Positions 43,171-51,780 of a stretch of 54,009 nucleotides of DNA are shown here, piece after piece. The notes beneath the pieces were generated by a model, which ran no database searches, was not told where the DNA came from, and saw only the letters and a list, made by a program, of their open reading frames with translations. Within the stretch, counting starts at the first letter, position 1. Every line of letters begins with the position of its first letter. The stretch comes from Nitrososphaerota archaeon. GTDB lineage: Archaea; Thermoproteota; Nitrososphaeria; Nitrososphaerales; Nitrosopumilaceae. The stretch spans positions 1-54,009 of the forward strand of contig DAHUYT010000009.1 in NCBI GenBank assembly GCA_027315065.1, in the 5' to 3' direction. Made by a program: the position numbers and the translations under genes.

Positions 43171-43857
43171 CTATTTTACAAACTTTCTTCTATAGATGTT
43201 AGACACTATACCAGATCCTATGAAAGTTGCAGTCCAGTATAACCATAGATCATGTAGATGGTCAGACAATAAAGCTGGTGCTAAAGATCTGGCTGGATTC
43301 ATTGAGGCGCCAGAGATAAATGCCAAAAAGAAGATATCCAGTCCTATCATCCCACCTATTGCAATTCCGCCAAAACCACCCAATCCCTTTGTATGAACAA
43401 CTACCAGAATCACTGCCATCAATAGTGCGGTAGCCAGAACTTCAACACCAACTATGAGTAGAATTGGAAAATGATAGTTGGGTGTATTTGCTCCGAGATT
43501 TGCTTCTGTACCTACTACATACTTTACAAAGACACTTGCTAACAGGGCACCAATTATTTCTGCGGCAAAATACAGCAGTAAGAGATTTTTTGGCATATGT
43601 TTTGTAATTAAAAATCCAATGGTTACGGCAGGATTGAAGTGTGCCATTGATATTTTTCCAAACGCATAAACCACAAGAGCTACTGCAATAGCAGGCGCCA
43701 ACGCTACAAACCACAAGCCGAATGTTCCTGCATATTTTGTGTCAAGAACTACCGAACCTGTTGCAAATACAACTATTACAAACGTACCAATGAGTTCAGC
43801 AAAAAACCTCTTTTGGTTAGAGGTTAATTTGTTAGTTAGATTCGAGGTTCGTGACAA
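43171..43857 (-). CDS. Aquaporin/MIP family channel
   Basis: 228 residues with six membrane helices and the two half-helix motifs: NPA at 75-77 (MAHFNPAVTIGFL) and NPA at 187-189 (GASMNPARSLAPAL). Selectivity for water, glycerol or metalloids is not readable. The start overlaps ArsC by 26 bases. In several bacteria an aquaglyceroporin (AqpS) in an ars operon lets arsenite leave the cell, and this gene order suggests the same role. Confidence 0.88.
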   Translation of the reverse strand: MSRTSNLTNKLTSNQKRFFAELIGTFVIVVFATGSVVLDTKYAGTFGLWFVALAPAIAVALVVYAFGKISMAHFNPAVTIGFLITKHMPKNLLLLYFAAEIIGALLASVFVKYVVGTEANLGANTPNYHFPILLIVGVEVLATALLMAVILVVVHTKGLGGFGGIAIGGMIGLDIFFLAFISGASMNPARSLAPALLSDHLHDLWLYWTATFIGSGIVSNIYRRKFVK

Positions 43858-44260
43858 GTTCCTTTACTTTTGCCTCTATTCTGTCTCTGATTTCACGTAC
43901 TTTCTCTAGTGGTTCATCCTTAGGGTCTTCAATACCCCAATCTTGGGAGTTACCTAGAAAGACCGCTGGACATTCTGTCTGGTCCATACAGCCCATGCTT
44001 ATCTTAAGAGAAGATGTCCGTATTAGTTCCTCAGATAATTTCTTTGGTTCCTGTCTAGTAATGTCTATTCCTATTTCTTTCATGGCTTGCACCGCAAGAG
44101 GATTTATTTCTGGCACCGGTCTTGTTCCCGCACTAACTGAGACCCATCCCTTTGGAGAATATTTTCTAAAGAACCCTTCAGCCATCTGGCTTCTTCCAGT
44201 ATTTTCTATGCAAACAAACAATACTTTTTTCTCATCTTTTTGTTTTCCAAAGAATTTCAT
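43832..44260 (-). CDS. arsC: Arsenate reductase, thioredoxin-coupled (LMW phosphatase fold)
   Basis: 142 residues. The phosphate-binding loop CIENTGRSQ is C-x5-R with C17 and R23. The further redox cysteines lie in ISMGCMDQTECPAVF and the acid in WGIEDPKDEPLEKV, matching the pI258-type arsenate reductases that use thioredoxin. It reduces arsenate to arsenite. Its start codon overlaps the stop of the damaged arsM (ATGA), and its end overlaps the aquaporin start, so all three were one operon. Confidence 0.9.
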   Translation of the reverse strand: MKFFGKQKDEKKVLFVCIENTGRSQMAEGFFRKYSPKGWVSVSAGTRPVPEINPLAVQAMKEIGIDITRQEPKKLSEELIRTSSLKISMGCMDQTECPAVFLGNSQDWGIEDPKDEPLEKVREIRDRIEAKVKELVTNLESN

Positions 44261-44580
44261 GCAATCACTTTATTGCCTTGATGACAAGACTGGAAATTTT
44301 TCTGCCATTTACTTTCTCTTCTTCCATGTAAATCATGATCTGTCACCGTTTCGCCTTCTTTTAGGTCGGCAAATTTTATTGGTGCACCACACCCCACGCC
44401 CAAGATTGCTGATTGTGGAATTGTCTCCAGTTCTTTTGTATCATAACTTGTTATTTTTGCAGCATCAACAGACAAGTCATTTGTACTGCATTTTTCAGGC
44501 ATACCGCAATAGTCAGAATTTCCCGTTAATGCTATCTTTCCGTATCTTTCTTTTACTTTTTCTTTAATCATTTCACTCAT
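44257..44580 (-). pseudogene. arsM: Arsenite methyltransferase with an internal deletion
   Basis: The N-terminal 75 residues match ArsM: VKERYGKIALTGNSDYCGMP, ITSYDTKELETIPQSA, ILGVGCGAPIKFADLKEGET. Normal ArsM continues with a SAM-binding motif after GETVLDLGSG. Here it stops making sense after GETVTD. A second frame, 44265-44337, reads MIYMEEEKVNGRKISSLVIK and AIK then TGA, the C-terminal end of the same protein. So the central and SAM-binding part (about 170 residues in the family) has been deleted out of frame. The remaining 107-residue frame is non-functional. Confidence 0.75.
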
Positions 44581-44772
44581 GTCATAGGTTTACAAAGTAA
44601 ACCATTTAAGTTGTCAAGGAGAAACAATTACAGTTGGTGTAAAGATGGAAACTAAAAGAAAAACAATCCGATTATTCAAGACGAAATGCGGTTTTGAAGG
44701 ATATGACACCTCATCTCTCATGTCAGAGACGTCCAAGCTAAGAAAGATAATATTAAAAGAGGCACCCTTCAG

Positions 44773-45001
44773 ATTCTAATTCCTTATGTTGTACCACAAA
44801 ACCCGTGAGACATAAGCAATTCAAGGATATGCCTTGAAAGGAATAAGCAGCAGGACTTTGTCCACCCGATTAAAGGAATTGGAGAAAAGCGGAGTATTGG
44901 AAAGATTATCGTACAATGAAATTCCGCCTAGAGTAGAATACAGGCTGACTAGCAAAGGACAAGAACTTGTAAATCTATGGCAAGTCTTTTGCAATGGATA
45001 A
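44773..45001 (+). pseudogene. Relic of an HxlR-type regulator with frameshifts
   Basis: The last 55 codons from TTG 44834 read LKGISSRTLSTRLKELEKSG, VLERLSYNEIPPRVEYRLTS and KGQELVNLWQVF, the winged-helix end of HxlR regulators. Immediately upstream another frame gives TKPVRHKQFKDMP, and a third ILIPYVV, fitting the earlier helix (K-W-x-L-x-I-L) of the same family, so at least two frameshifts divide it. Normal HxlR proteins are about 110 residues. It lies next to the damaged arsenic operon. The gap from 44581 also has a 44-codon frame at 44646 that I do not support. Confidence 0.6.
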
Positions 45002-45048
45002 AAATGGTCTAAATCCAGGTAAAACAAGAAAAATTAACAGATTGTCAC

Positions 45049-45495
45049 ATGTCACATGATACGATCATTCTTTTTAGAGAGCAAAATAATGGAAATATCA
45101 CAATGCATTCTACCACAAAACCATTTAGTTTAAGCAAACTATGCAGATCAATAATCAATTCCAACAATAACATCCAGTCAGTAGAAATAGTCAACAAGCA
45201 GGGTTTGACGCTTGAAAAACTAGGTTCCGACAGAATCATAATGATAAGCAGGGAGAAAAGAAGCGGGAGGAATTTAAGTCGATGTCTTTTTGATATATCA
45301 TTAGGTGAAGAATTAGATGACCTCTATGGTCCCATACAATATCATTTTTCAAAAGATAATTTTGTTATGTTTAGCTTTCCTCTTAGTGAAAATCTTGTCG
45401 TTGTCACAGCAACGAAAAATATTAGTCCCATATCACTGGCCACAAAAATTGCTCACATCATAATAAAATTTAACCTGTCAACCTATAGAAAATAA
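45049..45495 (+). CDS. Roadblock-like small protein
   Basis: 148 residues. The core VEIVNKQGLTLEKLGSDRII then FSFPLSENLVVVTATKNISP has the strand-turn-helix order of the roadblock/profilin-like domain seen in the frameshifted gene at 42884. No membrane helix. In Nitrososphaerota such proteins occur in many copies and are mostly of unknown role, perhaps sensors partnered with regulators. Starts at ATG 45049. Confidence 0.55.
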   Translation: MSHDTIILFREQNNGNITMHSTTKPFSLSKLCRSIINSNNNIQSVEIVNKQGLTLEKLGSDRIIMISREKRSGRNLSRCLFDISLGEELDDLYGPIQYHFSKDNFVMFSFPLSENLVVVTATKNISPISLATKIAHIIIKFNLSTYRK

Positions 45496-45683
45496 GGTTC
45501 TCTTTTTGCACTTATACTAGCGTTGCAGAATTTACAAATTTAATGTAAAGATCGTCGTATACTCACATGTCTGTTACCAGTCCAAGAAAAGTAGATCTGT
45601 CATAGAATTTTTTATTCCGTTGGTTTTTTGATCTTTTTTCATTTTATCCCCCACAATCACACCTAGCGATTTTCTCGTGCACA

Positions 45684-46222
45684 TCATGTACACAAACACA
45701 CAAAGCAACACATACGATGATACATTCTCAAATCTGCCACATATGTGATAGGCCTTACAATGTATTCTGTTAAAATGCTATATCTGTGTGGATCAAACAC
45801 ATTTGCAGTTGTGATGCCAGCAGACAATGGTACTGCTAGTTTTCCTGTACTACATGACATGTGCAGCTTGTATTCGAGCATCCATCCTTTTACCTTTGAG
45901 AATCCCCCTCTTGCGCCAGTGTCAATGCCTGATATTGGAATGTGGTTTTTTCCATATCGGATTTGTGCCAAACCTTTTTGCATTCAAGTATTGTAGAATC
46001 TACAGCTGCCTGACCTATCAGATGCAAAATTCCAATAAGGAGGGATTCTGATTGTGTCTTGCTGAGTATTTCTCCTCTGATATGCATTTGGCGATGATTT
46101 ATCAGGAAGAGATCCAAAGCATTTTTCATTAAATCATTTTCAGAAACAGGTAAAATCAGACTAGGGAATATACCCTGCCCTCAGATAATTATATCGCAAC
46201 GGTAAGTCAGTGGCCTACCGTG
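45684..46222 (-). mobile_element. Relic of an IS element with DDE transposase
   Basis: A frame from ATG 46129 (MHIRGEILSKTQSESLLIGI, VDSTILECKKVWHKSDMEK) passes near an A6 run to a second frame with HIPISGIDTGARGGFSKVKG, YKLHMSCSTGKLAVPLSAGI and TTANVFDPHRYSILTE, ending at 45684. Together they match a DDE_Tnp_1-type transposase with the catalytic D at VDST and at GIDTGARGGF, but the C-terminal third is missing. Upstream, HGRPLTYR at about 46201-46222 resembles its N-terminus. No clear terminal inverted repeats or target duplication are visible by eye. Confidence 0.65.
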
Positions 46223-46430
46223 GTCGCTTTATTACTATCTTTGGTCAAATAGACTCATTCCCCTACATGTAATCATCTGATTCTAGGCAGTACAAGTCAA
46301 AAAGCTACGAGTCTTTTGTGGAATGGTTGTAAGTTGCAACAGAAATTGTACAAATGCTTGATCTGTATACAATTCCACATTTTATAACACTGTAAAAGGC
46401 AGCAGCAAGACTGAGTACCATCAGTTCTTC

Positions 46431-47432
46431 TTAAGAATAGCTTTCAGAAACTATATCCTGTACTGTCTCGTTAATCACTGACTCTGCTATGTCGCTTGAA
46501 TATTCTGCAGTTCTACGTATATTCTCCAAGACAAACTTGATTACACTTGTATACTTTTTAGATTCTTCTAGGATATCAGTAAACTCTTGTTCTTTTTGTA
46601 TTATTCTACATGCATTTGATGCAACCACATCTGCCAACGCATAGTTTCTTTTGTTTAGTGCTAAAATAGAATCCTCGAAAACCTTGAGCGATTCCTCGCT
46701 GAGTTTTGTAACCTTTTGTAAAAGTGCTGGTTCTAATATGGATTTAAGGAACTTTGCCCTGCTTGCTATTGAGACTGCATTGTCTGCAATTCTTTCTACC
46801 GACCTTACTACTATTCCGTAACTGATACAATCAGAGGGTTTTTTTAACCCAATATAGCGTAATACGCTTTCATGATCTACTGCCAACGTAAGATTTCGTA
46901 GTATATACAAACTAAAACGATCGACTTCATCATCCAAATGAACAATCTCCTCTCCTAATTCGATATCCATCTCCTTCAATGCATCGATAGCTTGTTTGTG
47001 CATCATGATTACAAGACTAAGCATTCTCTTTAGTGCGTCATTTACAGAAAGTTCTGCTAAACTTGTTAGGATTTGAATTTTTATAGACACTGATGTTGAT
47101 TCTACAATTTCTGTTCCTACCATGTTTCTTCTTACGAGATCTCTTATTGCCTCTTTGTGTTCAAGTTGAATTTTTCCCTCTTTGGATTGGATCTCAATTA
47201 GCTGATAACCAGCCAGATACATTGCTATCACTTTGCGTTGTATGGATTCCGCCGTCTCTTTTTGACTTATGACAGCCTTTGATTTTGCTATCTTTGATTG
47301 AGATATTTCTGCTGATAAAATAGAAAGGGACTTGTTAGCATTCTTTATAATGGAAACCAGATCACCTGTTTTGAGATTTAGCTCATCAACCCATTTCTTT
47401 GGAAGCGAAAGCGCATAAGTAGCTCCACCCAC
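46431..47432 (-). CDS. phoU: AbrB-PhoU phosphate regulator
   Basis: 333 residues from GTG 47432. The N-terminus GGATYALSLPKKWVDELNLK then TGDLVSIIKN is an AbrB/SpoVT-like DNA-binding unit, followed by two PhoU three-helix bundles (VSIKIQILTSLAELSVNDAL, LDDEVDRFSLYILRNLTLAV, VVASNACRIIQKEQEFTDIL). Such fusions occur in archaea beside Pst transporters. The coding sense continues upstream as KIDEKAIRKIQFV, in line with family members, but no ATG, GTG or TTG is found before the stop near 47484, only ATT and ATA. The gene is divergent from pstS across two palindromes. Confidence 0.78.
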   Translation of the reverse strand: MGGATYALSLPKKWVDELNLKTGDLVSIIKNANKSLSILSAEISQSKIAKSKAVISQKETAESIQRKVIAMYLAGYQLIEIQSKEGKIQLEHKEAIRDLVRRNMVGTEIVESTSVSIKIQILTSLAELSVNDALKRMLSLVIMMHKQAIDALKEMDIELGEEIVHLDDEVDRFSLYILRNLTLAVDHESVLRYIGLKKPSDCISYGIVVRSVERIADNAVSIASRAKFLKSILEPALLQKVTKLSEESLKVFEDSILALNKRNYALADVVASNACRIIQKEQEFTDILEESKKYTSVIKFVLENIRRTAEYSSDIAESVINETVQDIVSESYS

Positions 47433-47520
47433 AAACTGTATCTTTCGTATTGCCTTTTCATCTATTTTGTCAATGCAATTTTTTTATCCTGATACGATTA
47501 AAATAATATGACTACATCTT

Positions 47521-47554
47521 ACATAGTACTATGTAGTACTACATAGTATTATGT
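47521..47554. promoter_or_regulatory. Tandem palindromic operator between phoU and pstS
   Basis: ACATAGTACTATGT (47521-47534) is a perfect 14-base palindrome. ACATAGTATTATGT (47541-47554) is a near copy with one base changed. Their centres are 20 bases apart, two helical turns, so bound dimers would lie on the same DNA face. They sit 67 bases upstream of the pstS start and 89 bases from the phoU start. The AbrB-PhoU protein or another regulator might bind. Confidence 0.6.
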
Positions 47555-47592
47555 CAGTTTATGCGTACCATGTAATTCACTTGAAATATTCA

Positions 47593-47600
47593 TTTATACT
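47593..47600 (+). promoter_or_regulatory. Box A of the pst operon
   Basis: TTTATACT is centred about 25 bases before ATG 47621, giving a leaderless pstS. The palindromic sites end about 39 bases upstream of it, so they would act as activator sites or as distal operators. Confidence 0.5.
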
Positions 47601-47620
47601 CTTTTTACAGTACGCTTTTC

Positions 47621-48769
47621 ATGGCTTTAAACAAAATTATAATAATTGGTGTAATAGCTGCTGCCGTTATAATCGGGGTAGGCAGTGCGATATTCTTTAC
47701 TAATGGAAACAACAGTGGAAACACCAACCCGGCTTCATCAATAACCGCCACCAATCCTGCTGGTACCTCCACTCTCTCTGCTGTGACACTCTCAGAGACT
47801 GGGTCCACTCTACTCTATCCACTCTTCAACCTCTGGGTTCCGGCATACACAGCAGCATCCCCTAACGTGCACATAACTACGGCAGGTACAGGAAGCGGAA
47901 CAGGTATTAGTCAGGCTTCTACTGGGACGGTACAGATAGGTGCATCTGATGCATATATGCTAGATTCGCAGATGTCTCAAACTCCAGATATGCTCAACAT
48001 CCCATTGGCAATCTCTGCGCAGCAGATCAACTACAACGTACCTGAAATTCCTGCATCGACACATCTTAATTTATCCGGTCCGGTGCTTGCGGGAATTTAT
48101 AATGGATCAATAACATACTGGGATGATCCACAGATTAAAGATATCAACCAAGCAGTTGCAAACCTGCTACCTCATAAAGTGATAATTCCTATTCACCGTT
48201 CTGATGGTAGTGGCGACACATTCATCTTTACACAATACCTCACAAAGTCAACTCCATCTTGGAGCAACGCGATAGGATTTGGTACCACCGTAAATTGGCC
48301 GTCAGTATCTAGCTCACAAGCAGCATTAGGAAATGGCGGGATGGTTCAGGCATCAGCACAGAACAAGTATTCAATAGCATACATAGGTGTGAGCTTCTTT
48401 GACGACGCAGAAAAGGCTGGCCTAGGATACGCATTCCTCCAGAATAAGGATGGTAATTTCGTTGATATAACAAAAGATAACATAAATTCGGCTGCAAGTG
48501 CACTGGTATCTCAGACTCCTACAGATGAACGAATCTCACTTGTATATGCTCCAGGGCCGAACTCTTATCCGATTATAAACTATGAATATGCAATAGTAAA
48601 GAAGACACAGTCAAACCCTGACACAGCAACAGCGTTGAGCACATTTCTCAATTGGGCACTAGACCCCAACAACGGAAATTCGCCCCAATTCTTGGATAAG
48701 GTACACTTCATTCCACTACCTCCATCGATTGTGCAACTAAGTAAGGCACAAATAGCACAGATTCAGTAA
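47621..48769 (+). CDS. pstS: Phosphate ABC transporter substrate-binding protein
   Basis: 382 residues. A signal anchor (IIIIGVIAAAVIIGVGSAIFF) and a Ser/Thr/Asn linker lead into the phosphate-binding protein: LSETGSTLLYPLFNLWVPAY, TAGTGSGTGISQASTGTVQI, PIHRSDGSGDTFIFTQYLTK and INYEYAIVKKTQ. These are the phosphate-contact loops of PstS. It captures phosphate outside the membrane for PstCA. The pstC start is one base after the stop, so the whole set is one operon. Confidence 0.93.
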   Translation: MALNKIIIIGVIAAAVIIGVGSAIFFTNGNNSGNTNPASSITATNPAGTSTLSAVTLSETGSTLLYPLFNLWVPAYTAASPNVHITTAGTGSGTGISQASTGTVQIGASDAYMLDSQMSQTPDMLNIPLAISAQQINYNVPEIPASTHLNLSGPVLAGIYNGSITYWDDPQIKDINQAVANLLPHKVIIPIHRSDGSGDTFIFTQYLTKSTPSWSNAIGFGTTVNWPSVSSSQAALGNGGMVQASAQNKYSIAYIGVSFFDDAEKAGLGYAFLQNKDGNFVDITKDNINSAASALVSQTPTDERISLVYAPGPNSYPIINYEYAIVKKTQSNPDTATALSTFLNWALDPNNGNSPQFLDKVHFIPLPPSIVQLSKAQIAQIQ

Positions 48770-48770
48770 T

Positions 48771-49766
48771 GTGAAACCAAAAATGCAACATAGATCGGCT
48801 GACAAGATATACAAGTATGTAACAGCAATGGGAGGAGGTAATGCACTGCTCTTTATTTTTGTAATAGGCGCAATACTTGTCATATTCAGCTACCCCTCTC
48901 TTGTAGTAAATGGCCTTCATTTCTTCTCTTCAATCACATGGAATCCTCATCTGAGTGGTGAGATGATAACTATGAACGGAATTAAGACAATATCTGGGGC
49001 CTCCTATGGAATGGTGGTATTTGCAGTTGGTACATTAATATCATCAGCACTTGCCCTTTTGTTTGGTGTTCCAATAGGTCTGGGGGTTGCAATATTTCTT
49101 TCGCAGACAGCTCCTAAAAAAGTCACGGCACCAATATCTTTCTTAGTTGAGATGATGGCAGGGATTCCAAGCGTTATCTATGGCTTTTGGGGCTTTATAG
49201 TACTTGGCCCATTTCTCTTAAATGTTGTAGAGCCAGGACTTGCGGCTCATCTGTCTTTTATCCCATTCTTCAACCCTCCAGTGTATGGCTACGGTCTACT
49301 GGCTTCTGGAATGATACTTGCCCTAATGATAGTACCTATAATTGCTTCAATAAGCCGTGATGCCATGCTTCAAACACCAAAAGAGCTCAAGGAAGGGGCA
49401 GTGGCACTTGGTCTAACAAAGTGGGAGTTCATCAGGAGCATGGTACTTCCATTTGCAAAAACCAGTATCATAGGCTCGATCATTTTGGGGCTAGGCAGAT
49501 CTCTTGGTGAAACGATGGCAGTAGCAATGGTTGCAGGCGGTGCTGTAAACTACTTGCCACATACATTCTTTTATTCAACTAATACGATGGCTGCATTTAT
49601 GGCACTCTCAATGGATAGTGCCTTCACAGATCCAAGTGGCATGTTTATTTCAGCACTTGTAGAGTTAGCACTTGTCCTTATGATAATTACTACGACAGTA
49701 AATGTAATAGCTAGAGCCTTAGTCAAGCGGGGTTTCATAAGCTCTGAAACGGTGATAAAAATTTAA
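48771..49766 (+). CDS. pstC: Phosphate ABC transporter permease PstC
   Basis: 331 residues, starting at GTG 48771. Six membrane helices are visible, starting with ALLFIFVIGAILVIFSYPSL. The permease motif is LKEGAVALGLTKWEFIRSMVLP, the EAA loop that contacts the ATPase, and SLGETMAVAMVAGG follows. The protein forms the channel with PstA. Translation is coupled to pstS (one-base gap). Confidence 0.92.
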   Translation: MKPKMQHRSADKIYKYVTAMGGGNALLFIFVIGAILVIFSYPSLVVNGLHFFSSITWNPHLSGEMITMNGIKTISGASYGMVVFAVGTLISSALALLFGVPIGLGVAIFLSQTAPKKVTAPISFLVEMMAGIPSVIYGFWGFIVLGPFLLNVVEPGLAAHLSFIPFFNPPVYGYGLLASGMILALMIVPIIASISRDAMLQTPKELKEGAVALGLTKWEFIRSMVLPFAKTSIIGSIILGLGRSLGETMAVAMVAGGAVNYLPHTFFYSTNTMAAFMALSMDSAFTDPSGMFISALVELALVLMIITTTVNVIARALVKRGFISSETVIKI

Positions 49767-49769
49767 GAT

Positions 49770-50735
49770 GTGCATCGAAATGAATCTAGGATTCTTAGGA
49801 GTGACAAATTGAAAAAATACAAAGAGAATACATTCAATGTTATAGACCAGCAACAATCTATTCTGCAACCGTGGCAGGATCCTAGAGTACTGTCTAGGTA
49901 CAGAACACGAAAATTAAAGAATAGTTTGTTCAAAATTTTTCCAATCGTTTCCCTATTAGCTATTCTTTATCCGTTACTTGACATACTGTATATGTTTGCA
50001 TACAAGGGAGTTCAAGTAATCTCGTTTACACGGTTGACAGGACTAACCTCTGGATATGTGGGGCTGGCAAACGAAATTGTTGGCACCTTCTTTTTAATAG
50101 CGTTATCATCTGCCATAGTCATTCCAATGGGAGTCTCTGGTGGGATATACATGGCAGAGTTTTCTAGGAAGAGCAAATATACTGAAATGGTTCATTTTGT
50201 TATAGATATTCTTGCTGGTGTGCCTTCTATAGTTCTTGGCTATGCTGGATATCTCTTGCTTGTACTGTACCTTGGCTGTGGCTTTTCTGCTCTTGCAGGT
50301 GCCATTACTCTTTCAGTATTAATGCTTCCTTATATAATCAGGACAACAGAACTCTCTTTGAATAGGGTACCAACGAGTATAAGAGAGGCTGCAACTGCAT
50401 TGGGGTGCACAAAAACTACCATGATAAACCGACTTACTTTAAGATTTGCCCTGCCAGGAATTCTTACCGGAATTTTATTAGCGATAAGTATAGCTTTTGG
50501 GGAAACAGCAGCCCTTCTTTTTACTACAGGTGCTTCAGATTACATGCCTACTGGTGCTCTATGCAACTCTCAAGTAGGTTATCTTACATATGCAATATTC
50601 CAATTCTCCCCATTCCAGTCTCCATTTGCCAGCGCCAATAATTTGGCATATTTAGCTGCCTTTCTTTTAATTATAATAGTACTTTCTATAAACATCATAG
50701 CAAGAATAGGTCTGCGTCGCCTATCCAAGATATAG
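49770..50735 (+). CDS. pstA: Phosphate ABC transporter permease PstA
   Basis: 321 residues. GTG 49770 is the given start; TTG at 49809 (LKKYKENTFN) is another option. Helices include IFPIVSLLAILYPLLDILYM, and the EAA motif is IREAATALGCTKTTMINRLT, followed by AISIAFGETAALLFTTGA. It pairs with PstC. The start follows pstC by three bases. Confidence 0.9.
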   Translation: MHRNESRILRSDKLKKYKENTFNVIDQQQSILQPWQDPRVLSRYRTRKLKNSLFKIFPIVSLLAILYPLLDILYMFAYKGVQVISFTRLTGLTSGYVGLANEIVGTFFLIALSSAIVIPMGVSGGIYMAEFSRKSKYTEMVHFVIDILAGVPSIVLGYAGYLLLVLYLGCGFSALAGAITLSVLMLPYIIRTTELSLNRVPTSIREAATALGCTKTTMINRLTLRFALPGILTGILLAISIAFGETAALLFTTGASDYMPTGALCNSQVGYLTYAIFQFSPFQSPFASANNLAYLAAFLLIIIVLSINIIARIGLRRLSKI

Positions 50736-50750
50736 TGTGGTGATGTACAA

Positions 50751-51605
50751 ATGATGAGAGAATTTACAAAAAATGAATTGCAGTCAACCCTGAAAAAAAG
50801 AAAGCAAGAAACAACTCAAAAGGATGACCTTGAAACCTCATATGAGAATAAACCTATAATCCAAACCTTGAACTTGGACGCATTCTATGGAGGCAGGCAA
50901 GTTCTCAAAGATATCAACTTATCAATTGAGGCAAAGAAGATAACAGCTATAGTGGGACCATCAGGATGCGGCAAAACCACCCTTGTTAGGATAATGAACA
51001 GAATGAATGATGAGATAGATGCCTTTAGAATCAGTGGCAAGGTATCCTTGCATGGGTATGATATGTACACTCAGATGGATCCAATCCTTCTAAAACTACA
51101 TGTAGGTATGGTCTTCCAAAAACTTAATCCATTTCCAGTCTCGATATATGAAAACGTAGCCTTTGGACCAAAGGTGCACAAACTTGTTCGTAGCAAAGGC
51201 GAGTTGGACTCTGTTGTTAAAAAAAGCCTTGAGCAGGCAGCGTTATGGGATGAGGTAAAAGATAGGTTAAATGAAAATGCTATGACACTTTCAGGGGGAC
51301 AACAGCAAAGGCTGTGCATTGCTAGGGCTCTTGCAATTAGGCCAGAGGTACTATTATTAGACGAACCGACAACTTCACTAGATCCAATTTCCACCTCGCA
51401 GATCGAAAAGACGATGAAAAAGTTGGTGGAAAACTACACTATAGTTCTAGTGACGCATGACATGCAGCAGGCAGCAAGAGTTTCAGATTATACTGCATTC
51501 ATGGATCTTGGTAATCTTGTAGAATTCGGAGAAACAAATCAGATCTTTGAAAACCCTCGTTATGAAGCTACGGCAAGATACATCCAAGGACAGTTTGATG
51601 AATGA
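50751..51605 (+). CDS. pstB: Phosphate ABC transporter ATPase PstB
   Basis: 284 residues. Walker A is VGPSGCGKTTLVRIMNRMND, the signature LSGGQQQRLCIARALA and Walker B VLLLDEPTTSLDP, with the switch histidine in VLVTHDMQQAARVSD. The N-terminal 40 residues (NELQSTLKKRKQETTQKDDL) are an extra charged helix compared with bacterial PstB. It powers uptake by PstCA. It is the last gene of the operon. Confidence 0.95.
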   Translation: MMREFTKNELQSTLKKRKQETTQKDDLETSYENKPIIQTLNLDAFYGGRQVLKDINLSIEAKKITAIVGPSGCGKTTLVRIMNRMNDEIDAFRISGKVSLHGYDMYTQMDPILLKLHVGMVFQKLNPFPVSIYENVAFGPKVHKLVRSKGELDSVVKKSLEQAALWDEVKDRLNENAMTLSGGQQQRLCIARALAIRPEVLLLDEPTTSLDPISTSQIEKTMKKLVENYTIVLVTHDMQQAARVSDYTAFMDLGNLVEFGETNQIFENPRYEATARYIQGQFDE

Positions 51606-51780
51606 AGAGGCACGTCGATCCGTCAAAATATTATTCGAAATTAGGTGCCTAGAATAATTCGTACTCATAGTTATCAGTACTAGAAAGCAGTTAAAATTAC
51701 GATTTACTTATGCAAAAGAGATTTCTTAGGTCTATTGTACTTGCATAAACTATAGGCCAAGTGCTTTAATGGAATAATGT

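Noticed and set aside
44646-44780. 44-codon frame upstream of the HxlR relic
   Set aside because: Composition is ordinary, with no motif, and it overlaps what is probably the lost N-terminal part of the regulator region.
45684-46222. Working programmed frameshift in the transposase relic
   Set aside because: The C-terminal part and ends are missing, so the element cannot be active; the slip site is only a possibility for an intact relative.
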